Source of the DNA: Tetraselmis striata
Lineage: Eukaryota; Chlorophyta; Chlorodendrophyceae; Chlorodendrales; Chlorodendraceae
NCBI GenBank assembly: GCA_006384855.1
Contig: VCJN01001116.1
Span: 1-64,000, forward strand
Direction of reading: 5' to 3'
Length of the DNA stretch: 64,000 bases
Shown here piece after piece: positions 1-9,669 of this stretch. Both the position numbers and the translations under genes were made by a program. The notes below the pieces were generated by a model that saw only the letters and a program-made list of their open reading frames with translations, searched no databases and was not told the DNA's origin. Each line of letters starts with the position of its first letter. Position 1 is the stretch's first letter.

Positions 1-629
1 CGCCCCCGCACCCCCCCCCCCCCCCCCCCCCCCCGGGCCACATTCCCCGATGGCAGCTGTCGCGAATATTGTAATTCAATCATTCTTCGGCAAACCGTGC
101 CTTGGCCCCCGCCCTCCCCCTCGCGAACTTTTATGTTAACTGTGAGCACTCTTTGGCAAAACATGGCAAAGCCAAACCGCCCATCTGATGACCTTTGATC
201 GGACGGCTGGCAGGCCGTTCAGCAGTACTAGCTTATAAATGTACACAAAATTCCCCACTTTGGCCGAATAGTACGGCTGAGATTTGCGCTCCCATGTACT
301 AATAGTCGTAGTTATCCACAGGAAAACTCGTCATCGCGCCCGGGTTCGTACTAGATACCCGGTACCGGCTTAATAAATATATCGCGTACAACCCGGTACC
401 ACACGGACAACCTTGCACCTTATACGTCAGTGCCATGTAACAATTCACCGGGCTAGTACGACTACCAGAATGATGACAAAAAGATTTATCGCCCGCCGGC
501 AATAACGCCGGATGTACTCGCACGTAACTGGATGGACGTGCCGCCACCAGCAGCAGCCTTCACGGATAAATAATAGTCGCTAGTAGTAGTGCTTCGTCAC
601 CCGTATGTCACATCTGAATCTCACAGTGC
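1..629. other. Unassigned repeat-region flank
   Basis: No gene is supported here; the short open frames look like chance. It opens with a C homopolymer at about 11-34. The right edge ends in a 24-bp motif (607-630) that recurs at 62209-62232 and sits where the gag homology of the next element begins. This suggests the end of an unidentified inserted element. Confidence 0.4.
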
Positions 630-1404
630 GTAGGGCTGCAGCTCGTCGAGAGCCACGAAAAGCGCGGCCATATGGGCCCCGAAACACGACATCCACAAAT
701 ACTCCTCCTGGGCCGGCAGACGCCGGTCATCCTGCTTGAGGTACTCGTTCGTTAGGTCGGTGCTCAGGGGGAAAGAGTCCAGGCACTCGGCTGACCGGTC
801 GAACGGCCTCATAACCAGACTCTGCTCTCTGCAGTAGTTCTGGCACCGCGAGGTAGTCATCCTCGGCACTCACGCATTTTGCTCCGACACGGCCGCTCTG
901 GGCTAGCTCTAGCAAGTCGGGGCGCTCTGCGGCTCCCCCGCTGCCTGTCGGCTGTCCCGCGATGCGCTGCCCGAAGCCGGAGCCATGTGCCCCTTCTCCA
1001 CCAACAACGCGCTCATGAGCCGTCAATTGAGCTACAACTGTAGCCAGCGCTCGCACATCTGCTTGCAGCGACTCCAGCGTCGGCTCCGCGACGGGTTCTT
1101 CTCCATCTGGCATGGTAACGCACGTACGGACGTACGGACGAGAATATCACACTCGGGTGGTGAGCCGGGTGTGGTCTTGAACAACCTAGGGTGACCTTGC
1201 TCGCAACTGGTTACGAGACAGTTTTTACATCGCTGCGTGGAACGCAGCGAAAACAGGAAGATGGCAGGCTCAGCTGTTCTGGCTGCTTTTATGTCTACTC
1301 GTGCTGCACCCAAAAAGGGCGCAACAACAGATGCCTAGTTCCCGTACCACTGAGCATCACTTGTAGCTAAAAGTGGTTAGGTCAAGGAGAAAACCCCATA
1401 AACT
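630..1404 (-). mobile_element. DIRS-order (PAT-like) retroelement, 5'-end fragment (copy A)
   Basis: A fossil fragment of the family seen whole at 4960-8041 and 9670-12867. On the minus strand it holds the 5' terminal repeat (about 1225-1404, ending in the CATAAACTAGTTTA stretch) and the first part of the gag-like frame (about 1113 down to 630). Homology stops abruptly at 630, next to the motif shared with 62.2 kb. The element is clearly incomplete. Its high similarity to the other two copies points to a recent family. Confidence 0.75.
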
Positions 1405-1732
1405 AGTTTAGATCAGTACCGTACTGCCCCGCCTGCTCGTCATCATCACTCGTCATCACGCGAGTATCTTACGCGCGTACTCGTGAGGAGGCGCGCGCTT
1501 AATAGCAGATATGAAGGGCGGCGATTCCCGTAAAGTACAGTCACTCGTGTACTCGTCTCGTACTTTGTGCACTCGTGACTACCGAGTACCCGCTACTCGC
1601 TATAGTACTTTGATGCAGGGCTCCGCTGCCGTACTCATCCTTACCGCCAAGTTTAAAGTACTGTGACGCCTAACGTTAGGCGCGATATATACAGGCGACT
1701 ACTCGCGCCTGGTGGTCGTTAAACGCTGTTAG
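1405..1732. other. Non-coding stretch rich in TACTCG motifs
   Basis: No gene is seen. The hexamers ACTCGT/TACTCG and CGAGTA recur many times between about 1430 and 1600, including back-to-back copies. It may be the leader or flank of the DIRS-type remnant that follows. Confidence 0.35.
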
Positions 1733-3700
1733 GTGAACCCCGTTTCGACGAGTGGAGATGAGAATCCGGACTCTGACGAGATCTCTAAGATGCTCGACAA
1801 AGACGACTGGCAACTGCTACCCAAGTTTTTTCGGCGCCTCAGCTTGAAGTGGGGCATTCACCATATTGACCGGTTCGCGTCTGATCTGAACCATCAAGTA
1901 CCGAGATTCTACTCACGGTTCTGGTGCCCTGGATGCGAAGGCGTCGATGCTTTCAGCCACTTCTGGGGTGGTAATGTGAACAACTGGATTAATGCTTCGT
2001 TTAGCTGCATTGGCAGGGTTATGCGCAAGCTGAAGTCTGATCGCGCGGTCGCTACAGTTATAGTGCCTTTGTGGCCTAGTCAGTCTTGGTGGACATTTGT
2101 AGCGCCTGACGGTAGGCACCTAGCTGACTGTGTGGTCGATTGGGTCATGCTCGACAGCGGCAAGGAGCTATTCGGTTCTGGCGAGGGCAGTGGTAACAGC
2201 CGCCCGAGCTGCTCCAGGAACTGGCGCGTCCTTGCGCTGCGTATCGACTGCCGGCCTGGCACGCGGCGCACCCCAGCGCACCACCGCTGCCTCCACCCGA
2301 AGTGGTGTGACCGTCACGGCTCATGAGTCAGCCATCACCCGTGGGTGTACCTCCGCCTGGCCGAGTAACCCGGTGGCTTCCTCCGATGTGGCCGGCACAT
2401 CTTTGTTTAATGCTTTGATCTCATCAGCCCCACAGCAGTGGGCTGCTGGCTCTAATCGTGGCTATGCCTACATATGGAATCGCTTTGTGATGTTCTGCGA
2501 GGCTCGGACACCCCCCATGTGCCCAATGCCAGCAGCCCCGATTGTGGTGGCTATGTTTTTGCAAGCTCGGTTGGACGCCCGTTCTACCAACAGCTATTCA
2601 GTGATCATGTCTGCGTCTGCAGCTATATCACAGATGCACCGGCTGAATATGCACCCCAGTCCTACCTTATCACCGTGTTGCGCCTCCGTCCGGGCGGCAG
2701 CCAAGCGCACCCTGGGGCTCGCCGTGAAGAACGCCAAGGAACCCTTCGCATGGTCTGACATCGCGAAGCTGGTCCGCCTTCGCTGCAAGGACGACTCAGG
2801 TATTTGTTCATGGATAGTGGCAGTCGCCGCAGCCGTCAGTTTTGCCGGCTTCTGCCGCTACAGCGACCTCCGGGTCCTGCGGTGGGAGGACGTCTCCTTC
2901 CTCCCGACTTACCTAGAATTCCGCTTCGTAAAACGCAAGAACGACCAGCACCGCATGTGTGGCAAGGTGCGGGTCACTAAGATGCACGGCGCCGTGGTGT
3001 GCGTCTATGGACTCTTGCGCCGGTACCAGGCCGTCATGATCCGCTGGGCAACACCCACCCTGCCAGTAGTGTTCCCGGGGTTCAGCGGCACAGTCCTACG
3101 GCACAAGGGCGAGCTAGGAATAGTTCCTTCTCCTTCCCCTATTGAGTACCCCACGTTCAAACGCTACCTTGCGCGGTGGTTGGGTCCGCTGCTCACCCCT
3201 GCGATGACTGAGTCCGCTTTCTTGACCCGGTTCGGCACCCAGTCCAGCCGAAGTGGCGGCGCTTCCGCCGCCGCTAACGCAGCCATCCCGTTCGCAACAT
3301 GGGGCCAGCATGGTGGCTGGAAGTCAACCTCAGCTCAGCTCCGCTATATGGGGCTTGATGAGGAGCACGTTTTGTCCGTGTCGCGTGCGATCCTGTCACT
3401 TGCCGAAGAGGACGAACTGGACGATAGTGACGATGGCGGTTCACCATCCGACACTGACTCGGATCCCTCCCGGGACGCAACTTAGGTCCCGTTCTAGTAG
3501 CAATTTTATACCGTGCTGGTGATGCCCCATTCATGTGCCTGTTCCTGATTGAATGTAATTCCCTGTATAATTTGGCTCACATATGTCCGCGTACGGGCCC
3601 CGCCAGACCGGCCACTGTTCTTTCATCTTTTGGATCTTTCGGTCCCAGCCGAACCCGTACATTTTGATGCAAAATCTACGATGTCTAGCTGCGAAAACTG
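1733..3700 (+). mobile_element. DIRS-type retroelement remnant (element 1)
   Basis: A fossil of a second DIRS-order family on the plus strand. About 1780-2130 encodes the typical C-terminal part of a DIRS RT/RNase H protein (FASDLN, EGVDAFS, PLWPSQSWW). About 2340-3485 encodes a tyrosine recombinase: an arginine box CRYSDLRVLRWEDV, then a C-terminal box ending GGWKS..LRYM. The gag and most of the RT are absent. The last ~100 bp (3600-3695: GGATCTTTCGGTCCCAGCCG through GCGAAAAC) recur at 12.94-13.01 kb, so they are a family end. It is a partial, broken copy. The recombinase differs clearly from that of the neighbouring PAT-like copies. Confidence 0.8.
2342..3485 (+). CDS. Tyrosine recombinase of DIRS-type element 1
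   Basis: The recombinase part of the fossil above. It resembles DIRS/Ngaro-type recombinases: a helical N-terminal core-binding part (WAAGSNRGYAYIWNRFVMFC), the arginine-bearing box CRYSDLRVLRW, and a C-terminal segment with GQHGGWKS and the tyrosine in LRYMGL. It ends in an acidic tail (EEDELDDSDDGG). Such enzymes integrate circular cDNA without target-site duplication. The start is uncertain because the frame runs open further upstream. Confidence 0.75.
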
Positions 3701-3745
3701 TAGGGTTTCCTTGGGAGGAACGACCTAGGAAACCCTGGTTTTCGT
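3686..3745. repeat. Imperfect inverted repeat with AGGGTTTCC arms
   Basis: GAAAACTGTAGGGTTTCCT is followed after a short loop by a near-complement ending AGGAAACCCTGGTTTTC, so the strand could fold into a hairpin of about 20 bp. It sits at the right edge of DIRS-type element 1. It may be a terminal structure of that element or of a small element inserted there. Confidence 0.6.
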
Positions 3746-4040
3746 AGCGCCGTCAGGGTTAAGTGACGACCCTGCCGGCCCGGTACGCCAGTACCGGCCG
3801 GCGCCGGTCCGGCGGCGCCCTTTAACCGAGTATAAAGGGCGGCCGCGGACCGGGGGCTCCCGACTACATTGTCTCCCACCCACCCGCCCGGAGACAATTA
3901 TTCGCTTGTGTAGTACGTTTCCGGATGCTGCTCGATTTAGATTAGGGATAGTCTGGTTAGTTGTGAAAGCGCCTGAGGTGGGGAGTGAATATCATTTGAT
4001 ATACGCCACTAAGCGGCGCTTCGCGCCGGGGATTTGTGGA
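3746..4040. other. GC-rich spacer
   Basis: No gene is supported. There are short palindromes in CCGGCGCCGG context around 3775-3830, then a lower-GC stretch leading into the 299-bp direct repeat. Confidence 0.35.
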
Positions 4041-4339
4041 GGTGCCCCTACCTCTTGGGTTGAGCCTGGTGCGGGATGCGGCCCGCTTTCAGCCGTAGTG
4101 TTGATCTTGTAATACTGTTGTTTCCGGGTAGCGGGTAATACTACTGCTTTTAGCGTTAGATTTGTCAGTAATTATATTTTTAAAAGAGACTTATTAATTT
4201 GTAAAACAGATTAAATCTGCAAGCCGCGCGTAAAAGCGCGGGCCGCTGACTACTGGTGTGCATTACAAAAAGGCCAGTACCCAACCCACCGCTAAAAGTT
4301 GTATATTACCCAAAAAAAAATAAAAAGCAGCACTACAAG
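4041..4339 (+). repeat. 299-bp direct repeat, left copy
   Basis: Begins GGTGCCCCTACCTCTTGGGT and ends CACTACAAG. It is nearly identical to 4662-4960, differing at a few bases and small gaps. The two copies flank a GC-rich 325-bp unit, like the repeats of a miniature terminal-repeat element, or a segmental duplication. The first ~21 bases also occur inverted at about 9493-9513. Confidence 0.85.
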
Positions 4340-4664
4340 ATCAGCAATACAGTACAAGCCGCCTACAGGCGGCCCGCATCCCGCACGAGGCCGCGCAGGT
4401 CGGGCCGATCGTCAGGTCTACGGGGCGGGCACGCCGCGAATCGCCGCGCCCGCCGCATGTACCGGCACCGGACGCCGGACGCCGTCCTTCGACCGCGCCC
4501 GTCCGTCGACGGACGCCGGGCCCCGGGTCGGCGGACTGCCCCCGCACCGCGGCGACCCCTTTTTACAGCATCATTTTACGGGATATACTTGGACTACCGT
4601 ATAAGTAAGGAATAGTCGCTGAATAGTCTCGCTTGCTGATTCAGCAGTAAAAACGCACTGCGGT
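4340..4664 (+). repeat. GC-rich 325-bp dispersed repeat, copy 1
   Basis: Matches 8880-9204 over its full length with only one or two visible differences. It holds the palindrome GTCCGTCGACGGAC and a GGGCCCCGGG core. A diverged inverted relative lies near 20368-20530. No convincing coding. Probably a non-autonomous mobile element. Confidence 0.85.
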
Positions 4665-4960
4665 GCCCCTACCTCTTGGGTTGAGCCTGGTGCGGGATGC
4701 GGCCCGCTTTCAGCCGTAGTGTTGATCTTGTAATACCGTTGTTTCCGGGTAGCGGGTAATACTACTGCTTTTAGCGTTAGATTTGTCAGTAATTATATTT
4801 TTAAAAGAGACGTATTAATTTGTAAAACAGATTAAATCTGCAAGCCGCGTAAAAGCGGGCCGCTGACTACTGGTGTGCACTACAAAAAGGCCAGTACCCA
4901 ACCCACCGCTATAAGTTGTATATTACCCAAAAAAAATTAAAAAGCAGCATCACTACAAGT
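4662..4960 (+). repeat. 299-bp direct repeat, right copy
   Basis: Right-hand partner of 4041-4339. Its end (CACTACAAG) abuts the left end of the PAT-like element at 4960, so that element probably inserted at or beside this repeat end. Confidence 0.85.
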
Positions 4961-5378
4961 TTCAAAGTTGAGTCTTGTTTTGCCAAAGAACGTCGCGCAG
5001 GCTGTTTTACACTGTCAAGAGCCGAAATTGGCAGGATGGTTTAGCGAAAGCGTGGAGGGAAAACGGGGGGGGGTAGGGAAAAGCGTGGAGGGAAAACGGG
5101 AGTCAGGGGGGGCGCTGCGTGGAACGCAGCGAAAACTGGAAGATGGCAGGCTCAGCTGTTCTGGCTGCTTTTATGTCTACTCGTGCTGCACCCAAAAAGG
5201 GCGCAACAACAGATGCCTAGTTCCCGTACCACTGAGCAGCACTTGTAGCTGAAAAGCGGTTAGGTCAAGGAGGGAAACCCCATAAACTAGTTTAAAACAT
5301 TTCATAGTTGAGTCTGGTTTTGCCAGTCTTGAGCGAACGGAGAGAGCGGTGGATTGACGGAGAAGAGGTAGCGCCAAG

Positions 5379-6884
5379 TCATGAAGGAGGCACTGGGAAG
5401 GCCACCGCTGCGGAGTCATGTTGAACTTGGAAGTGGCGTAGGGGGGCGATGTGTCCAAAGAAGAACCATGCGCCAGGTGAAGGAAGAATGTTGGGGTCGA
5501 TGTAGTCCAGAACGACGTCAGAGTTAGTGGCCCAACCGCCTTGGTCGCGAATGTGGGACAATGGCACTCCGATGGCGTTTGCTGCAGAAGCTGCGCCCTT
5601 GCGAAGACTGTGTGAAGTCCAGGAAGTGCCAGCAGGGGGGGCAGCGTTGGCTAGACTGATGGCTGCAGACAGCCAGTCTGACATTGTAGCCGCAGTCCAA
5701 GGTTTTGACTGCTCGGCCGCAATGACAGCCCAGAAGTTTGATGTAGCCAAGCCAACAGTAACCAGGGGGACAGATTGGACGTTGTCGATGAAGTGGTGCA
5801 GGAGACGTGCCACTCGAGGGTGCTCGGACACCGGAAGGAGAAGTACGCGCAGGTCGTCGGGTCCCCGTCGGCCAGCGCGACCCTTCTCGCGGTACACTTG
5901 CAGGGTGATGTTGTAGTCGTCGACATGCACGTCTCGCACTCGACAGGACACGCCAGTAAGGCCCCTGGCAAAGAACATAAAGTTGACAACCGAGGCCAGG
6001 AGGGCCCGGAAGTTGTGGTGGTACTCTGGGTAGGGAGCAGACACAATCAGCTCGGCCTTTGTGACGAAGCGGTAAGCCACATCCGCAGGCAGAGGGACAC
6101 GCAAAGGGGCAGCGTCCAGTCGGCGCTGACGCAGCATCAGCCCACGCCTTGCTGAAGTTAAGTGTAGGCTGTCCTTGGCGATTGGGTCGAGGTTGTGCAG
6201 CTCGAAGAACGTGTTGATCGCAGACAGGTAAGGTTGCAGTGACTTAGCGGCGATGTGCCCCCGCTCGCCGATCCATGCAACGTACCGAACGACAGTCGCA
6301 GTAGTCGCCTCCAGCGGGCTGATGTTCTCGGAGTCGTGACAGAACTCCGCGAACTGAGACAGCCGGCCGGCATAGCTCTTGAGTGTCTGAGCGCTGAGGG
6401 AGCTGGAGAGTAGGTCGAGCGTCCGCTGGCCCAGCTCGTCTGAGCCGAACGCGTCCTGCAGCCGAGCTCGCAATGAAGCAGCCCAGGGAGCGACAGCTTC
6501 GGGCTCGTCAATTACGTAAGTGCGTCGTTTTACTGACAGAGTTCCACCGGTACGACTACTGTTCGCAAAGTACTCGGCAGCAGCGGTTAGATTCCCGGCG
6601 GTTGGCCGGTAGCTGCTGGACGGGTTTGCAGTAGCATCGGTACGGGTTTGCGGGGCTAGGTTCAGGTAAGAGGGCCGCCCCGCGCGCCCTTCGCGCTCGT
6701 AGCGCCTGTCACGCGCGTAACGTACCCGCGCGAAACTTGGTCGTTGCGAACCAGTTGTAACACGTAGCGTAACAACCGACGGACGCAGTGGTGGAATGGT
6801 ACGGGAGGCGGTTAGTTGAGCCGCCATGTGCAGGTGTGCGGATGGTTGAGCCGCACTCGGCTGTAGCTGTGAGAAGCGCCGCAC
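5379..6884 (-). CDS. Tyrosine recombinase of PAT-like copy B
   Basis: Part of the fossil copy. The N-terminal ~130 residues are basic and low-complexity. A core-binding domain follows (TLKSYAGRLSQFAEFC, then YVAWIGERG). The catalytic region shows the arginine box, SHSLRKGAASAANA (His-x-x-Arg) and GGWATNSDVVLDYID with the likely nucleophile tyrosine, an R-H-R-Y set as in DIRS recombinases. The family joins circular DNA to the target by site-specific recombination. The frame is long and looks largely whole. The corresponding frame in copy C covers only part of this length. Confidence 0.85.
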   Translation of the reverse strand: MRRFSQLQPSAAQPSAHLHMAAQLTASRTIPPLRPSVVTLRVTTGSQRPSFARVRYARDRRYEREGRAGRPSYLNLAPQTRTDATANPSSSYRPTAGNLTAAAEYFANSSRTGGTLSVKRRTYVIDEPEAVAPWAASLRARLQDAFGSDELGQRTLDLLSSSLSAQTLKSYAGRLSQFAEFCHDSENISPLEATTATVVRYVAWIGERGHIAAKSLQPYLSAINTFFELHNLDPIAKDSLHLTSARRGLMLRQRRLDAAPLRVPLPADVAYRFVTKAELIVSAPYPEYHHNFRALLASVVNFMFFARGLTGVSCRVRDVHVDDYNITLQVYREKGRAGRRGPDDLRVLLLPVSEHPRVARLLHHFIDNVQSVPLVTVGLATSNFWAVIAAEQSKPWTAATMSDWLSAAISLANAAPPAGTSWTSHSLRKGAASAANAIGVPLSHIRDQGGWATNSDVVLDYIDPNILPSPGAWFFFGHIAPLRHFQVQHDSAAVAFPVPPS

Positions 6885-7041
6885 CGAGGAAGGTCTAAAG
6901 GAAGTTTGTAAGGTGGGGGGGGTTAGGCCCTAACACGGGGCGCTCATCTCGCCGTTGAGCTGCAAGGGTGCGTCTTGCGGCGGTCACCGAAAGGTGGCCT
7001 CGCAAAGCTCCAGCAGCTCCGACGAAAGGCGCGCCACACCG

Positions 7042-7896
7042 TCACTCGTGCTCACCTTCGCGGCCACGCCCACGTCCACCGCCACGTCCTCGCCCACGCC
7101 CGCGACCGGCAGCTGCAGCCACCACTCGAGCAGTAGCGGTTGCTTTCGCGCTGCTGGCAACGGTCGCCTCGAAGACACGGCGCTCGTAGTCCCGCATGAG
7201 GTCCCCAAAAATCGCGGAACCCAGATGCTCCGAAGCAGGCTGAAAATGCTGGGCTCGCAGCACATCCTGAACACCTTGGTCACCGTGCACATGCTTGATC
7301 TCATTTAGCCTCCGCAGGAAGGCCAAACGAAACCGAAACGCCTTGTCGATGGCCTCGGCGTGGTTCCGAGCTCTCGCGAGGTAGGGGGTGAACTCCTGGT
7401 TGGTGGCAGGGACGTAGGGCAGTAGCTCGTCGAGAGCCACGAAAAGCGCGGCCATGTGGGCCCCGAAACACGACATCCACAAATGCTCCTCCTGGGCCGG
7501 CAGACGCCGGTCATCCAGCTTGAGGTACTCGTTCGTTAGGTCGGTGCTCAGGGGAAAGAGTCCAGGCACTCGGCTGACCGGTCGAACGGCCTCATAACCA
7601 GACTCTGCTCTCTGCAATAGTTCTGGCACCGCGAGGTAGTCATCCTCGGCACTCACGCATTTTGCTCCGACGCGGCCGCTCTGGGCTAGCTCTAGCAAGT
7701 CGGGGCGCTCTGCGGCTCCCCCGCTGCCTGTCGGCTGTCCCGCGATGCGCTGCCCGAAGCCGGAGCCATGTGCCCCTTCTCCATCAACAACACGCTCACG
7801 AGCCGTCAACTGAGCTACAGCCGTAGCCAATGCATGCACATCTGCTTGCAACGACTTGAGCGTCGGCTCAGCGACGGGTTCTTCTCCATCTGACAT
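7042..7896 (-). CDS. Gag-like protein of PAT-like copy B
   Basis: Part of the fossil copy. The start at MSDGEEPVAEPTL was chosen because all three copies agree from there. It has a short coiled-coil-like segment (SLQADVHALATAVAQL), a middle helical region (MSCFGAHMAALFVALDELLPY) and a C-terminal RGRGRGRGGGRGRG tail. The tail would bind nucleic acid in place of a zinc knuckle. The gag role is inferred from position upstream of the recombinase and from the RG tail. I do not recognise a named domain. Confidence 0.7.
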   Translation of the reverse strand: MSDGEEPVAEPTLKSLQADVHALATAVAQLTARERVVDGEGAHGSGFGQRIAGQPTGSGGAAERPDLLELAQSGRVGAKCVSAEDDYLAVPELLQRAESGYEAVRPVSRVPGLFPLSTDLTNEYLKLDDRRLPAQEEHLWMSCFGAHMAALFVALDELLPYVPATNQEFTPYLARARNHAEAIDKAFRFRLAFLRRLNEIKHVHGDQGVQDVLRAQHFQPASEHLGSAIFGDLMRDYERRVFEATVASSAKATATARVVAAAAGRGRGRGRGGGRGRGREGEHE

Positions 7897-8041
7897 AGTA
7901 ACGCACGGACGTACGGACGAGAATATCACACTCGGATGGCGAGCCGGGTGTGATCTTGAACAACCTGGGGTGACCTTGCTCGCAACTGGTTACGAGACAG
8001 TTTTTACATCGCTGCGTGGAACGCAGCGAAAACTGGAAGAT

Positions 8042-8879
8042 ACTGCTGCGGCTCCGGCTGCTCCGGCGAGCTCCGGCTGCGCGGGGGCGGCAGGCGGCGG
8101 AGGCACGGGCTCCGGCTGCACGGGGGCGGCAGGCGGCGGAGGCGCGGGCTCCGGCTGCGCGGGGGCGGCAGGCGGCGGAGGCACGAGCTCCGGCTGCGCG
8201 GGGGCGGCAGGCGGCAGAGGCACTGGCTCCGGCTGCACGGGGGCGGCAGGCGGCGGAGGCGCGGGCTCCGGCTGCGCCGTTTGGTGCCTGAGAGAGAGCC
8301 GGGGCAGGTCATGTGCCTGCAGAACCGCGCGGACGGCGGCCGTGGTAGCATCGTGCGCGATGTTTCGCATCAGCGCGAGCAGCTGAGACTTCAGTTCGGC
8401 TGAGGCAGCTTGCTGCATTTGCACGGCGTGTTGGACCGCTGCAGAGCTGACTTGTCCCCAGGAGGCAGGGGATAGGAGGCCAAAGGATTGGTCGAGTGCG
8501 GGCCACTGGTCGGAGTATCCGCCGGCGCCTGGCGGCGGCGGGGCAGGCATGAGGTCGGACATACAAACGCTCACGGAGAAACCGGGCGACATGGCCAGGA
8601 GAGCGCGCCGTGCAGGCGGGCGCGGCGCATCGAGACGGAGCACACAGCGGGAAGCGACGCTGTGAGGCTAGGAGGGCATCATAACCTCTTATAGCCTGTG
8701 TGCAGGGCACGGGCGTGGGCCCCTGACGAGGGGCAGCCGAGTGGGAGGGGCAGGAGGATGCGGTGAGGTTAAAGGAAGTGTGTGGCGCCCGCAGCGCCCG
8801 CGCCGCCATGTAGCGGCGCGCGCACCTGGCGGGCGCCCAGGATACTGCTATCGCTGCGCTAGTACTACTGTACTATAAC
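8042..8879 (-). other. Proline-rich open frame with 39-bp minisatellite
   Basis: A minus-strand frame, open from about 8643 to 8016, encodes an N-terminal part (SDQWPALDQSFGLLSP, then helical AVQMQQAASAELKSQLLALM) and about five 13-residue repeats of the type QPEPAPPPPAAPV at about 8060-8280. It joins the truncated 5' end of PAT-like copy B at 8041. The layout suggests a fragment of another retroelement gag, but nothing conserved identifies it. 8650-8879 shows no gene. Confidence 0.45.
8060..8280. repeat. 39-bp minisatellite, about 5-6 units
   Basis: Tandem GGCTCCGGCTGC.CGGGGGCGGC units of 39 bp, in frame with the minus-strand proline-rich frame. Units differ at a few sites, including codons for Ala/Val and Glu-Pro/Glu-Leu. 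Confidence 0.85.
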
Positions 8880-9204
8880 ATCAGCAATACAGTACAAGCC
8901 GCCTACAGGCGGCCCGCATCCCGCACGAGGCCGCGCAGGTCGGGCCGATCGTCAGGTCTACGGGGCGGGCACGCCGCGAATCGCCGCGCCCGCCGCATGT
9001 ACCGGCACCGGACGCCGGACGCCGTCGTTCGACCGCGCCCGTCCGTCGACGGACGCCGGGCCCCGGGTCGGCGGACTGCCCCCGCACCGCGGCGACCCCT
9101 TTTTACAGCATCATTTTACGGGATATACTTGGACTACCGTATAAGTAAGGAATAGTCGCTGAATAGTCTCGCTTGCTGATTCAGCAGTAAAAACGCGCTG
9201 CGGT
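8880..9204 (+). repeat. GC-rich 325-bp dispersed repeat, copy 2
   Basis: Near-identical to 4340-4664 from ATCAGCAATACAG to CTGCGGT, but without the flanking 299-bp repeats. The sharp ends at both copies define the unit. Confidence 0.85.
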
Positions 9205-9669
9205 ACCGCGTTATTTTGGCGTTTTATTACACGAATATATGACGTGCCTGGGCAAGAATACACGCGCATCCATTCATAACCGTACACGTACCAGTACCCT
9301 TAAAATCAAACGAGCGAACACCGAACGTATGACGGTTCATCCACGAAACGCGTATGGCAGAGGACGGACGGAGGACGGTCGACGGAGGACGGACGGAGGA
9401 CGCCTAAACATCCGTGATAAGACCGTATTGAAACCTGTATCGATTCTCTCATATTCCAGGCGACTTCGGACGCGTCTCTCCTTTTCCTCCGCTCAACCCA
9501 AGAGGTAGGGGAATCCCACAGGGGCGGTGTTGCGTGTCCGATAAGCCCAGGTGCGGCAGCAATTAGTCAGGCTTTCCCGGCATCTTAGCCGTGATGAGAG
9601 GCCGAGAGCAGCATAGCGGAATGTACTGCACTGATGAGCCACGTGATCGCTGGTGGCAAGTAATTTACA
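9205..9669. other. Spacer with GGACGGACG repeats
   Basis: No gene is supported. About 9358-9405 is a short GAGGACGGACG tandem patch. 9493-9513 is an inverted match to the start of the 299-bp repeat (CTCAACCCAAGAGGTAGGGG). The rest shows nothing I recognise. Confidence 0.4.

Larger units (their letters stand above)
4960..8041 (-). mobile_element. PAT-like DIRS-order retroelement, RT-less copy B
   Basis: A fossil copy on the minus strand: gag-like frame (7042-7896), then tyrosine recombinase (5379-6884), then a composite 3' end. The left end carries two versions of one boundary motif (AGTTGAGTCT, near 4967 and 5312) on either side of a block that matches the family's 5' end. That is the A1-ORFs-B1-A2-B2 split direct repeat arrangement known for PAT/Ngaro-type elements. 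No RT or RNase H lies between or beside the two frames. The 5' end is cut near 8041, where unrelated proline-coding repeats begin. It is close to copy C, hence young, but incomplete. Confidence 0.85.

Noticed and set aside
11-34. C homopolymers as assembly gap fillers
   Set aside because: They vary in length, occur as both C and G, sit in consistent places in introns and element ends, and are interrupted by single T bases in several cases.
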